Positions 33,530 to 45,545 of a DNA stretch of 64,000 bases are shown piece by piece. The notes beneath the pieces were generated by a model, which was not told where the DNA came from, ran no database searches, and was given only the letters and a program-made list of their open reading frames with translations. The translations under genes were made by a program, and so were the position numbers. Numbering within the stretch: the stretch's first letter is position 1; every line of letters begins with the position of its first letter. The DNA is from Mactromeris polynyma (taxonomy: Eukaryota; Mollusca; Bivalvia; Venerida; Mactridae), in NCBI GenBank assembly GCA_032209605.1, contig JASFXZ010000007.1, positions 23,186,264 to 23,250,263 of the forward strand, in the 5' to 3' direction.

Positions 33530-33695
33530 TACATAATTATCTAGTTAATGAACATTTATCACGATACTTATCTAGTTAACCACATAATTATCTAGTTAAT
33601 TAAGTAGTTATCTAGTTACTTTAACGTGATAACCAGATACCGATCTAGTTTATTACATGTAAGTACTTAACGGGTGGCTGAAATATGCCACCAAA
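33530..33695. repeat. Dispersed repeat rich in TATCTAGTTAATTAAG, copy 2
   Basis: Matches 1-115 in the same orientation, ending GGGTGGCTGAAATATGCCACC. It extends further left than copy 1, which is cut by the window start. Confidence 0.75.
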
Positions 33696-34125
33696 CTAAA
33701 TACTGTAAAAACAGTTTTAAAATAAGTAATGCGGCCTTTCTCGTAATCCTAAACATTCGTGCACTATTTGGGAGATTGATTGGAGTGCGATTGAATTGTG
33801 CAGCACCCAATATCACACAAACCGTCTGAATTCTTGGCAAGAATGATGCAAAATCGAAAATGCATATATCCGTTCATGCCTAGCTGCCTATAATATGTTC
33901 TGCGAAATTATTCCGTTCTTATCTATTAAGTTTAGAAAGTAAAGTACATTTACAGACGGTCCATATTTGTTGTCAGTCTATTGAGGAATCGTAAACATAT
34001 GCGTTTTACTTATTTAGAAGAGCTCAGTCGAACATCCGAAAAATAATTAAAACCAATAAAAATGCAAATAATCTACAACGATTCTAGACATAGAGATGAA
34101 ACAGCCTCACTAAACTCGATTTTTA

Positions 34126-34812
34126 GGGTAAAAATGGGCGGAAAATCACTAGGCAATAATCACTTTACCACAGGACAGATCACGAGCCGTACCACTGGAC
34201 AAAAACCATTTTACCACGTGTCATAGATCACGCGTCATTCATGCGTCACGTAAGGGCAATTACCACTGAGGTCACGTGTCATACCCGTTGCCGTGCCCCA
34301 TTTTGCATTTTTGAGTAATTTGCTGTTTGCAGGGGAGACAAATACAACAAAAACTTACCACATAGTCTTCGCGAGAGTTAATCCTCTTGGCTTAGTATGA
34401 AATGACTTTCAATTGTTTTATATTACTGCTCTTTCCGCCAATCACTTAGCGCTTTTCTTAAACTAGTTTACCAGGTCTTATTACACGTCAAAACGTTTAA
34501 AAGTTGGCACAGTAACCGTATTATTCATCTACTCACCTCGTGACGTTACTTACAATCTTAGGTAACCGAAATGATAAATATGTTGATAAACTGTGACATA
34601 TGATAGCACTAAAGTTATTGCAGACGACGCTTTTGGCGCCAAATTCAAATAGTAATCTCAAAGAATTTAATCTTCAAGTGTATTAAACAATATGACTGTT
34701 ACGCGATGAATGACACGTGGAAAATGTTTTTGCCCTGTGGAACGGCATCTGATCTGTCACGTGGTAAGTGGTTCTTGTCCAGTAGTTTCCCCCCCCCCCC
34801 AATTTTACCCTA
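34126..34812. mobile_element. 0.69 kb inverted-repeat element (MITE-like)
   Basis: Its ends are TAGGGTAAAA and TTTTACCCTA. Beyond this the arms share long inverted similarity over ~100 bp, including CACTGGACAAAAACCA versus TGGTTCTTGTCCAGT, ACAGATCA and CCACGTG. A run of 13 C lies in the right arm. No ORF is seen, so it is non-autonomous. Confidence 0.75.
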
Positions 34813-37800
34813 CTTCGCTTATATTTATTGACGTCAGAAATATGTTCATGAGTTGACGTCATTTCGCATACTTGTTAATGACATTTTGATTAACTTAAAT
34901 GCTAAAATAGTTTATATACTCGTTTTTGCAATTGATTCCTACCAAGAGCTGCATTGTATTATATGACATGATAATTCATTATTTAAATTAATTAAATCAC
35001 TGCCTTACACGGATATCATATTAGTATTGCGTTCTGTATAGAACATTTTAATACTAAAATATTATTCGCCAATTATGTCACGACTCCAGTGTCCGCCATC
35101 TTTATTACGAAAGCATGCTTAAATGTGTTCAACTGCATACTATATACGGGTATATTACAAGGGCAGCACATTTGCATATTGCACGACACAACACATAACT
35201 AATTTCACATTTTTATTAATTATTTGATATATTTCTCAAAGTCAGCTTAACCGATGATGACACTCAATGAAAATATATTAATTATTAACAGTTTTGATAT
35301 CTAGCTAGTTTTTAGCTAGTTTATCAATCACAATGGAATCCGTTTACTTCTTCCATGTGATACTCGTGTGCATTATCGTCCTTATTTAATAATAAACATA
35401 TATACTTCTATAAACTCCTTTTCATTGTGATAGTGAATGTTTGCATGCCTCAAAGTACACCTTTGCATGTGTGTTGATTTATAAAACTGAACACTGTAAA
35501 ACAGTACATCAGCGACATTACATCAAACATGTTGTTTGAGAGGCATGGTAACCCCTGGTTCCCTATTGGTAGATATAGTAGTTTAGCTCCCACATGAAAT
35601 ATGTTACGCACATATGATAAGAAACACCCACTCCTACAATTGCGCAGCTTTGTGCGCAATTGTGATATGTATTTATTCTGTAAGATAGTTGTATTGTTCA
35701 TCGCGTAATTTTCATTTAGCATAGCCAAAAAATACCATGTTTGATTGTATCAAATGAATATGTTTCTTGTTAAACAGTTACCGTTTATTGAAATTCAGAG
35801 CGACGTCTCCAGAGCAACACCCTTTGGGATATTCAAATTTTGGTTTGAGAGGTTGTGCTCTGAAAAGGTTAAATCAGTAGTTATTTTTTATGACTGGAGA
35901 AGTTCCGATGTACCCATTTATGAATATCGCGAAACGAAGCAATGAACCAAATGAACATAACCCAAAGGAGTGTAATCATAAGAGTGCTGGATATTGGCAA
36001 TTGACCTAGTTCAGGATCATTATCAACGGATCAATATCACAAAGTGAAGACCAGGAACCTGTGGATGCCCACGAATTGAGAGGGGAGTCATAGCTCCTGT
36101 TAACTTTCTAAAGAAATAGCTGTCATGCATTTTATTACACAGACCAATTTCAAACAAAATTCAATTGTTGGAAATCAATGACCATATAGCGATTAATTGT
36201 GAGATTAGCTAGCTGTTAAATCGACTTTTAAAACTGCCAGTATTTTTACTGACAATTCCAAGGATGCAACACAAGGAATGGTTATAATTTCTTAATATGT
36301 TTTAGATATACATGTATGTTAAATTTCCCTTTCCCCATGTGCAATTCTTTCCCTTGATATAGTGTTCGTGATATTTATCTCCCCTTTCTGCCTATTGTTG
36401 CCAGCTGTCCCCACTTGTCATGTGATGTATTCCATCCATTAATTCTACACCTGTTTGTCCTGATTAATTCAACTTAGTTGGCCTTTATGGTCCGCCAAGT
36501 CGTTCCTTGCGCCCCTGTTCTCTTGCGTATTTGCCCCCGCATCTCCTCAAATGCCTGATAGTTTATGGACTGTTGTTTTCCATGAGATCTGTGTGGGGAG
36601 GCTTGTCTTATGTATGTGGCCTTCCCTGTAGCAACTTATTATCTCATTCAATAATACTGACAAAAGTTTTAATAATGTAATTTACCGTATTGTTGCATTA
36701 GCTACACACTTTTGCATGATGTTATTGTTTGTATTAAATGCTTCATATTTTCGGTCCACGGTAGCACTGACGAGTTTGTGAGCGCCAATATTACCTAGTG
36801 ATTAATATATGACACAATAATGAACAACGCGATCTATTAAAAAAGTTCATAACAACGGTATTCTAGACCGAATAATAGAGGCTGGATGAGAAAGAATACA
36901 TTATTTTGAACACGTGATGGATTTAGCATTTCTTTATCAAAATGTTCTCAATATATCTAACAGAAATGTTACAAAAGCTGTACTTGCAAATGGATGGAAA
37001 GCAACATGTTTACACATATGCCATTGGATGCGCAAAAGAATGTCTGCAACTCGACAATAAATCTTTGTTTAGCATTACCACTTTCAGTGGATACATGTTT
37101 AATGGTATTTTCAAATGGCGGACCATTCACAGAACATTTCATTTCCATGCATTGACCCAAGTCATATATGTTTTAATCATCGTCTGTCAATGGGATGTTG
37201 GAGTTCAGCTAGCACTGGTTGAAAACAACTCAACTGTAAACTAATTTGAATAAACAACAACATTATATTAGAGCAAATGTTTATTGAATCAATCAACAAT
37301 TCAGACAACAACTAGCCATATTTTATGGCAATTATTATGCGCATTGATATACAACATAAGTATTAATAATTAGGTTAGTTATAAAAGTATTCAATATAAA
37401 ACAAATCGGCTTAATTCAAAACTTAAAAGTGTTTCTGAAAGGTATTTAAATCATGTGTTCATAGAACAATATTAATTATAATCCAAATGCCTGATGATAA
37501 TTATTATTTATCCAACCTATCATTCCAACAAGTTCAAATTTCTGGTGAGCAAATACAATTAACCAAGTTCATTTGCTTTCAACAGGAGCAATGGCTGTGG
37601 TTAAAATAATACCAAATAAAATGCGATGAAAGAAGTTGTGTTTAAGTTGAAAATAATAAGTTATGGTGCATTGGGTTGTGTTTGTTTTTTACTTAACAAT
37701 CTTTGAACAATCGAATTCGATATAATTATGGCTTGAATAAAGACATTATCATCTAGCAGGAAATGTTACATTAAAAGTTCATAGCTTCCCATAAGCGCAT

Positions 37801-39661
37801 CATAAATATTGGGATAACTTTTTTGTATAAAATCGTTTTGTGACCGATGGTACCAGCTCATTACTCTAACTGTTTACTCAACACAGTGTCCCATTATATG
37901 GATAAACTGACATTACAATTATACGAGTATAAGCATCTATCGTGTATTGATATACACTTCTGAGTGTTGTCAAGTCACCATTCAAACTGGGACACCATCA
38001 CATGATTAAATCATTTGCTACACCAAAAACAAAACAAATGCTCATTTTTGTCATTTCTAGTAAAAATAAAAGGTTACAAGAAAATTATAAAAAGCATTTA
38101 TAGACGTGCAGACCGAAAGAAATGCATAAACTTGAGGATACGTATAATTGAATTGTTAAGGCAGTTCGAGCATAGACTTTTCGTCGGAATTTATTTCTGT
38201 AAATGCGTCGCTTACAAGGGTAACTATCGGCTTCACCTCCGGTTGAAAAACAGCATAGCCATCATTTGTACGCGTAGTGATGAAACAAGCATGACATATA
38301 CCTTTGAGAAATGTAAGCTGGACTCTTTTATGCATTAGGTTAATGATAATGTTACTGTTTATCAGTTAAAAATACTTTATACGTTCCCAACGGATTTTAA
38401 CTATTTTCCCCGACAGAAATATACGATTCAATTTCAACGTGTTGAACAGCCGGCCTGAAAAGTCATTATTACGGTGTAGATAAATGTCCATTATTTTAAA
38501 AACAATTGTCCTTTACACAAATACAAAGGCAATTTCCGCAAAGAATATCCACATTTTCCAGGAAGAATAATGAAGACGTAAACGAATAAAAACTTACAAT
38601 GCACTTTCAATTCCGTTTAATTAACTATAATTATACTTAAACGGCTACGATGTATTACAATTCACGAACTGCCTTATACCATATCAAGTGAGCCTATGTA
38701 CATGTAAGCGATGTGAAGTTGATAGCAGATCATTATTAAAGCGTTCTATTATTGGCATGCGTCTTTGATAATCCGTACGAACGATTATTTAAAATTTTCG
38801 AATTATATGTGATTAAGACTTTAAATAAATGCTTACATTATCAACCAATTTATCGTAATTCATCGACTATACGTACTTACATTTTGCTTTAAAGCGGAAA
38901 ATATGAAAGGATGTCTCTAGAAATAAACTTTTCCCACCATGTTCTCAATGTGTACACTGAGTGCCAATATCAATCAATTGTTTTATAATAGTATTAATAA
39001 CAGTGCATAATATCAAGTCAAAGCAAAATATAATATAACTATGATATAGATAATCACACGACTTATTCTTCCACATACAATCATCAGCTTTCACGAAACG
39101 AGAGATATTCATGCAGTCGTAGCTAACACAAAATATGTAAGGTACAATTTCACACTAAGTTTGATATATCAGGAATTAGGACATTGATACAAAAATCATG
39201 TAATAAAAATAACCATTGCCAGTTTAAGCCGTTAGCGCTAATGCATAGAAAACACAGTACCTTGTGACTTTTTCATGAACATCCGAAAAACAGATAAAAG
39301 AAAACTGACTCTTTCATTCAAACTCATAGACATACATGTATATATATTTAGCTACATGTAAATTGATCAAATAAGGTAACCACATTTTGCTTCTTTGTTT
39401 TTGCTTCAAAACCACATTTAAAAGATGGAGTATTAAAGTATGAAATACTTAAAGCTACATACCATGATTTTTCCACTTTTCCTATGGCTTTATTTGTATT
39501 TCAGACTACCTAAATGAAAGTTTTCCGCTTCACAAAAGGCGTCATTAAGTTGTTTTTTGCGATTTCGCCGATAGTGCGTCGATCTATTTATAGACATAGA
39601 ATCTGTAATTTCGGAAAATCCCGTGACGTCACCGCGCGTTCATTCGGAATTTCAAAACAAG
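34813..39661. other. Non-coding stretch, no gene recognised
   Basis: Nearly 5 kb with only short open frames (for example 107 codons at 38015-38338 with no known motif or splice context). The segment at 35760-35930 resembles a diverged repeat also seen near 28540-28720 and 32510-32640. Confidence 0.45.
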
Positions 39662-40491
39662 ATGTCTTCCACAAGCAGTACGTCGGACGCTTCGGTAAGA
39701 AATTTCTGGTTTATTGATTAAAATATAAATGCATCCGTCGTTTATTTAGATGTTAATGGGAGAAAATATATCAAGTATGAGTACGCGTAGCGAAAATGAG
39801 CATATAAAAGAGGCATTTTACAAGATTACGTCTAAAATGGTCTCAAACTTGGGAATGGGGGCCCCCAATGGGGAAATTAAATTGTCAATATTTAGTTATT
39901 GACAGCGTGTGACAGATACGATCTAAGAGTTTTTGTACACTGTTATGGTCTTCAAATTGATCATATACATTACGATTAAGCGCCTATCACTAATTATGTG
40001 AATAAATAAGTGTAAACAACGGCAGGAAACAGCAGATTAATAAATCTAGGTCTAGATTATCACGTTACAGGCTACAGCAACTGCAGATTCTATTTGTCTT
40101 TCTTAGAACCGCCATGGACTAGAAGCATATGTTTATGTCTTAATTCCGCCATAAATAATTATTTTTTTATTTATTTTACACACGGGTTTATAATGCAAAA
40201 ATAGGTAATTAACATACATGTATATGTATATAAAAGGTTTACTGGAAAATTCGCAAAAATAACTCACTAGATCTACAACAGTAATAAATATAGATATTTT
40301 CATTCCATTTGTTTTTTTATTTATTATGACAGAAGACAAGTATACTGTTAGTTGAGTCTATAGGATATTATCCTTATTTCGTCTCTCCATTTTCAAAGCA
40401 TAAATCTGCAATTTTTAATTGATGTATCTAAGCATTTTAATCTCTGTATACATTAGATATAATTCAAGGTAAGATTTTCAACTACTTTCAG

Positions 40492-40746
40492 AGTGGTGAA
40501 ATTATGGATGACACTTCAGTGACGCGAAGAGGTCGAGGCAGAAAGAGAGGTTTAAGCAGAGGTGGGAGCAGGGATTCTAGTCGAGGTGGGAGTAGAGGTA
40601 GAAGTAGGGATCCGAGTAGAGGTGGAAGAAGAGGCGGACGGAGAGGTGGTGGTAGAGGTGCTGGAACTTCAAAAGGCAAGTCAGTTGATGTTACTGACAA
40701 GCAGCGAGTAGAAGAAATGTGGGAACAGAGAAAGACACAAATGAAG
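40492..40746 (+). CDS. P2X7-like gene exon 2, Arg/Gly/Ser-rich
   Basis: Low-complexity RGG/RSR-type segment followed by KQRVEEMWEQRKTQMK. Phase requires the donor AAG|GCAAGT (GC). The GT four bases later would leave the next exon out of frame. Confidence 0.7.
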
Positions 40747-41051
40747 GCAAGTATGACAATAAGATTATCGGATAGACATATATTTTCTATTTCTCTTCTC
40801 TTTCTTCACAATATATCCAGTGACAATATAGACTTGAAAATTAAGTGTACAAATTGTATTCACATCATACTGAGCTAAATCTTGTTTGTATATATATATG
40901 AGAAATAAAGTGTTTTAGCTATAAATTTTCTAGATAAATGCCAGTATGCAATGAACACTGGTAACTAGTCATTTTTGCGTAATATTGGAAATGAAGAGAT
41001 TAGGGATGGTGGTTACAGAATAAGTCTGTATCTTATATTACATACAGATGA

Positions 41052-41125
41052 CTTATTTAGCTGCGAAGGTCCAGTGGTTAGTACACTGGACTTGTAACCA
41101 ATCGATCAGAGTTCGAATGTTGCCC
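41052..41125 (+). repeat. tRNA-like sequence (Thr-like)
   Basis: AAGGTCCAGTGGTTAGTACA and CTGGACTTGTAACC recall the tRNA-Thr-derived SINE head, but the T arm does not pair well. It is probably a SINE remnant in the intron. Confidence 0.45.
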
Positions 41126-41306
41126 TTCAATGAAAAGTTGGCAAAAATGTTAAATTTCCACCACATGTGGAGGAGTTGTCGGCTACTTGTGGAAGGACAA
41201 TCCTGGTAAATACAGTCCAGGAAAACTGGTTAGGTGAAATATCGTTGAAAAATGGCATTACACCCTCTGAATCTGATAATAAGTTACAAGTTACACATTT
41301 AAGTTA

Positions 41307-41499
41307 TACAGTCAAACCTGTCTGTAAATACCACCCATGGGAACAGCAAAATGTGGTCTTTGTTTACAGGTGGTCTCTATTAACAGATTAAATATCATTG
41401 AAAATGGTCTGATGGGAGATAAAATTGGTGGTCTTTGCTGACAGGTTTTGCAATAGTGGTCTTTGTTCACAGGTGGTCTTTAACCCAGGTTTGACTGTA
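41307..41499 (+). mobile_element. MITE, CAGTCAAACCTG family, copy 1
   Basis: The ends TACAGTCAAACCTG and CAGGTTTGACTGTA are inverted repeats at TA. The interior repeats GTGGTCTTTGTTCACAGG-like motifs. It lies in intron 2 of the P2X7-like gene. Confidence 0.85.
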
Positions 41500-42117
41500 T
41501 GTACTCAACAGATTGTGCATTTGACTCTTGAGATTGCATCATTTACATACATTTTTCGAAGGCCGTTTGTTTTCACCTTTCAGAATGTTGTTGCCAATCT
41601 GACCAGGGACAACTTGAACAGCTTAGTGTTGAAGCTGATAGAGCGGGAGCCAGGATTGGTCTTTGACCTGTGTGTATCTTAAGAAGAGACCCACCAACCA
41701 CCACCATGTGGATCCAGTGCTCCATCGTGGTGCAGCAATTGCCAAACAATGCCTACAATTTTGGAGAGCAAGTGCTGTGGATGATTGCTGCAAAACTGCA
41801 TTTCCACAAGAGACGTATGTTACATTTTCTACTTGTCTGAACAAATAGGTGTGCCTTAGCCATTATTCGATGCAATTGTCTTTGTCTGATTGGGTGATAA
41901 TTATCATTTGTGTCTCTTCCATTAAATTATAATATTTTAGGTGTTCAAGTGGGCTTCAAGAATGAAATTTTTATTATAGATATTTACCTAGAAAATTGAT
42001 TTATTTCAGAGAAGCTTGTGTTGTTTTACGGACAATCCTTTCATATTCTTGCTATTTAGGTCAATGATGCAGACTTCTACTGCCTTGGCAACCAAAGCAT
42101 ATAATTAATAGCATAAA

Positions 42118-42300
42118 TACAGTTGAACTTGTCTGTAAAGTCCACTTATGAGAAGGACCAATTGTGGTCTTCGTTGAGTGGTGGTCTTTATTCAGAGGTC
42201 ATACTATATTCGAATGTTGGTTATTTGGAGACCAAAATGGTGGTCTTCACTGACAAATGGTCATTATTCAAAGATAGTCGCCAACACAGGTTTGACTGTA
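42118..42300 (+). mobile_element. MITE, CAGTCAAACCTG family, copy 2
   Basis: A diverged copy: TACAGTTGAACTTGTCTG at the left, CAGGTTTGACTGTA at the right. It lies in intron 3 of the P2X7-like gene. Confidence 0.75.
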
Positions 42301-43398
42301 GTTGTATATTATTACAAAACAAACATTTTGACAAATAAGTTATCCTTATTATCAAGTAGAAATATCTAATAAAGTGTTTTTGTTTCAGCAAATGCAGCGC
42401 CTGATTCTGGATCCAGGTCTTGGTGCTGGGTCAGAGGTATTACAGGGAAATGTTGGGAAGGCACAGGCAGAGAGTGGAAGACGCCAACAAGATGTACAGA
42501 CATTCTGCCTACAGAAATTTTACATTATGGCGGCATGGGCGTCTTGGGGCTGGAAATAGGAGTTATTCCCAGCTGCTGTGTTCTTAAAATTCGGGAAACT
42601 TTTACCAGTGCCACTGGACAATATACTGGTTTTTTGCCGAATCGTTTTATGTAGTGCTACTGTATTCAAATTGAACATTATTTGTATCTTTTCGGTGTAT
42701 CAATTTAACTAATTTGTGTATTTACAATTTGGGTTTCTTCTATCATGAAAACAGAATTCATGTCATATTTATTTGATAAAGTAACATATATATATATGTA
42801 AACTATTACTTGCCAACATTGACACAAGACAACCTTTTATGCAGATTAATATTTAGTGCTTTTTGCACAGGCTGTTTTTTAATCATCCGTTATGGATTTG
42901 GCATAGTACAATTTAGTCAGCAGACTACATACTGTTATTACATATGAATGCATTTAACCGCATGCTATTTCTGTAACCTTGTACAGGGAATATACCGAGT
43001 ATGTTCAATAAGTTATTATAATTAAAATGGGAGTTCAGCTGTCTCATGTCAATGCTGGCTAGTAATAGGAAGAAGAAAGCATACATAAATGATATTCATA
43101 GTTATTTTGATGGTTTCACATCCTTTCATGTATTGTAGCAAGGTAATATAAGACAGTAAGACGCACATTCCATACAAGTGCAATTTAGCAAATCAAAGAA
43201 GTTGAATGCTTATGTATGTGCATGTGCCCATTATGACAGCTGGATTGTTACGTGATGTGTAAAAAACATGAATATTTTAACATAACCATTCATAATATAA
43301 AATGAGACCGTTTTCTATAAATATTAAAGCAGTTATATAGTAGTTACTTATTAATATTAAGCTCGTTGATACTTCTCACATAATATGTGAATTTGATT

Positions 43399-43578
43399 AT
43401 ACATTATGCCACCTGCGAACAAAGACCACTATTGCAACACCTGTCTGCAAAGACCACCAATTTTATCTCCCATCAGACCATTTTCAGTGATATTTAATCT
43501 GTTAATGGAGACCACCTGTAAACAAAGACCACATTTTGCTGTTCCCATGGGTGGTCTTTACAGACAGGTTTGACTGTA
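43399..43578 (-). mobile_element. MITE, CAGTCAAACCTG family, inverted copy
   Basis: The complement of copy 1 over ~170 bp, lacking about 20 bp at one end. It shares the ATGGGAACAGCAAAATG segment with copy 1. With copy 1 it forms a long inverted pair around exons 3 and 4 of the P2X7-like gene. Confidence 0.85.
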
Positions 43579-44795
43579 TATATTTTGAAATATTTGTAGG
43601 TAAGACTTTGTCTGTTCGCATTCAGTGTAAGTGCAGATTTTGGTTGTCCGGAGTTGAAGCTACTGAGAATAAATCCTCCATTGTGTTTCTTTACTCTGAA
43701 TTGTAAATTGCTAAGTAGGTAATTGCCACATAACGTTCCATTTAAATTACTAGGCTAAAAGGCACTGTGTCATCATATCTTTTTTATTCAGTACTTGTAT
43801 TGTCACATGTTAGGTTTTACAAAATACATGCTACCATATTCATATTCAAAAATTGTTAAAATGAAAATTGTTGATGTGGAAGGCAATATTGATTTTTAAG
43901 CATTATTTTCATTACAATTCTGTGTCCAAATATACAAATATATGCAAGAAATGTTCAGAATTAATGATGTACATACTCACGGAAATAAACATGTTTGAAG
44001 TAAACCAGCTGTGTGATTTTGTGACAATGTTTGATTTGCTGACATGCTTAACAGAAGTACATTAAACAGTTATATTCAGAGCAAGGTACAAAGTTTATCC
44101 AGGTTATAGAATACAGACAAACACAACACTAGACACAATATTGATACCTTAATAACGGTTCCGGCAGTTTTGTCTGCCTTTGCAAGGCATCAACAGAGTC
44201 ATGCAATAATTTACCAAGTCACAATAAAATTTATCAGGCATTTTAGTCTGGGTCATTGTATCTTGACTTTTTCCTTGCCATTATTAGGCTTGTTGGTGGA
44301 GTGGAAGTTTTGGAAATAGTTCTTTTGAATTTCCGTGGATCTGAAGGTGTCATTACTACCGGTGTCAATGGATCAGCCATTCTAATGAAATGCTCAATAA
44401 TGTCAGACATCAGTTCATGGATGTACTCGTATTTCTTTGGTTCCTTCACTTCATAGCTGGTCCAGTTGTTGTTCTTTTTACAATACATGCGGTGAAATCT
44501 GTATAAGAAGAAAGCAGTTTTATAGCAGAAGGCATAAATCATCGGTAGTAATATAAAATATGTAAATAAAGACCGCCCTGAGGAATGAGCAAAAGTGGCC
44601 TTCATGTACAGCTGGAACACTATAATAGTAAATATGATGTTCACAAATTGTATCATTAACAGTGTTATGTGCAGATAGACTGTCATTCAATTGCAAATGT
44701 TATTTAGCAAAAGTTCGGATGTAAAATACACTTTATCATTGTTTACAAGCAAAACTTGTATGGATGGCAATTTGTATTTGTTATGCACAATGTAC

Positions 44796-44891
44796 CTTTT
44801 TTCTCCACTTTAGGTCATCAAAGCAGGCCTTTTTAGGTGATGCTGGTAGTCAATACAAGCCAAGTAGTTGCGTGCCTTATAAACAGGGTAC
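44796..44891 (-). CDS. Transposase-like exon 12 with in-frame stop
   Basis: Encodes YPVYKARNYLACIDYQHHLK, RPALMT, then TAA, then SGEK to the donor AAAAAG|GTACAT. The next exon resumes RFHRMYCKKNNNWTSYEVKE in the phase expected. The stop is a single-codon change. Confidence 0.8.
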
Positions 44892-45171
44892 CTGTAAGAT
44901 AGTATAAAGCACATATAAGAAAATTATCATCTGATTAAAAGCTAATAATATATGGGACCTGATTTGATAAATAACAAGTGCAACCTAAATTAGCTGTTTT
45001 GTGTTCCATTGGTACCATAACAGATATTTAACTCACTACTCAGGTTGATACTCACTTAAATCCGGGATTCAGGTTAATATTCAATTCCCTCCAGGATTCA
45101 GACAGGTGTTTAAACACATATGTAGTGCTAAACCCACTGAGCATTATAGTAAACATCAAAAACAAACTTAC

Positions 45172-45240
45172 GTGTAGGCAAACCGCTTTGAGCAATACAT
45201 CAGAATGTGGTCATGAAAACTTTCCAAATCCCCTGTGTGT
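45172..45240 (-). CDS. Transposase-like exon 11, candidate catalytic Glu
   Basis: Encodes HTGDLESFHDHILMYCSKRF, AYT between TTTCAG|A and CAC|GTAAGT. The HTG-x-LE-x-FH motif probably carries the third acidic residue of a DDE site. Confidence 0.75.
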
Positions 45241-45337
45241 CTGAAAGTACAAGTACACACATTAAAATATAATGAATATTAGTGTTTCCAGTATTTTTAT
45301 TGATTTTATTAGCATGAATTCATTGTAAATTCAACAA

Positions 45338-45545
45338 AGTCTGAGGCGGAGTGGTCAAGGGGTAGAGCGCCTGACTTCTGATCCAAAGGTCGTGAGTTCG
45401 AGCCCTGCGATGAGCGGGGTTTGATCATGAACTTCACAATCCCTTAATTTGGTGCAAGTAATGGTTGGTAGCCAGGAAGCAGTCATCAAGAGTGACTAGT
45501 GTAAGTTGTAAGAAATTGTTTTACAATCGATGTAAAATAAATAAG
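45338..45545 (+). repeat. tRNA-derived SINE (shared-tail family)
   Basis: Head: GGCGGAGTGGTCAAGGGGTA, loop near CTTCTGATCC, B-box GAGTTCGAGCCC. Body: GGTAGCCAGGAAGCAGTCAT, tail ACAATCGATGTAAA. It is the best preserved of the family here. Confidence 0.8.

Larger units (their letters stand above)
39662..42654 (+). pseudogene. P2X7-like C-terminal-domain protein gene, disabled
   Basis: Four exons: 39662-39694, 40492-40746, 41584-41814 and 42389-42654. They encode MSSTSSTSDAS, an Arg/Gly/Ser-rich segment (RGRGRKRGLSRGG...), LTRDNLNSLVLKLIEREPGL and a Cys-rich part (PSWCSNCQTMPTILESKCCG). The last exon has YREMLGRHRQRVEDANKMYR, LWRHGRLGAGNR and IPSCCVLK...TGQYTGF. This is the zinc-binding cytoplasmic domain of P2X7 receptors, found on its own in many invertebrate genes; no channel part is present. 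In-frame TAA at 41680 and TGA at 41782, plus frameshifts near 42413 and 42557, disable it. Acceptors are good and phases agree throughout. Confidence 0.8.

Noticed and set aside
38015..38338. 107-codon open frame as a gene
   Set aside because: Basic, low-information sequence with no motif, no splice context and no support.
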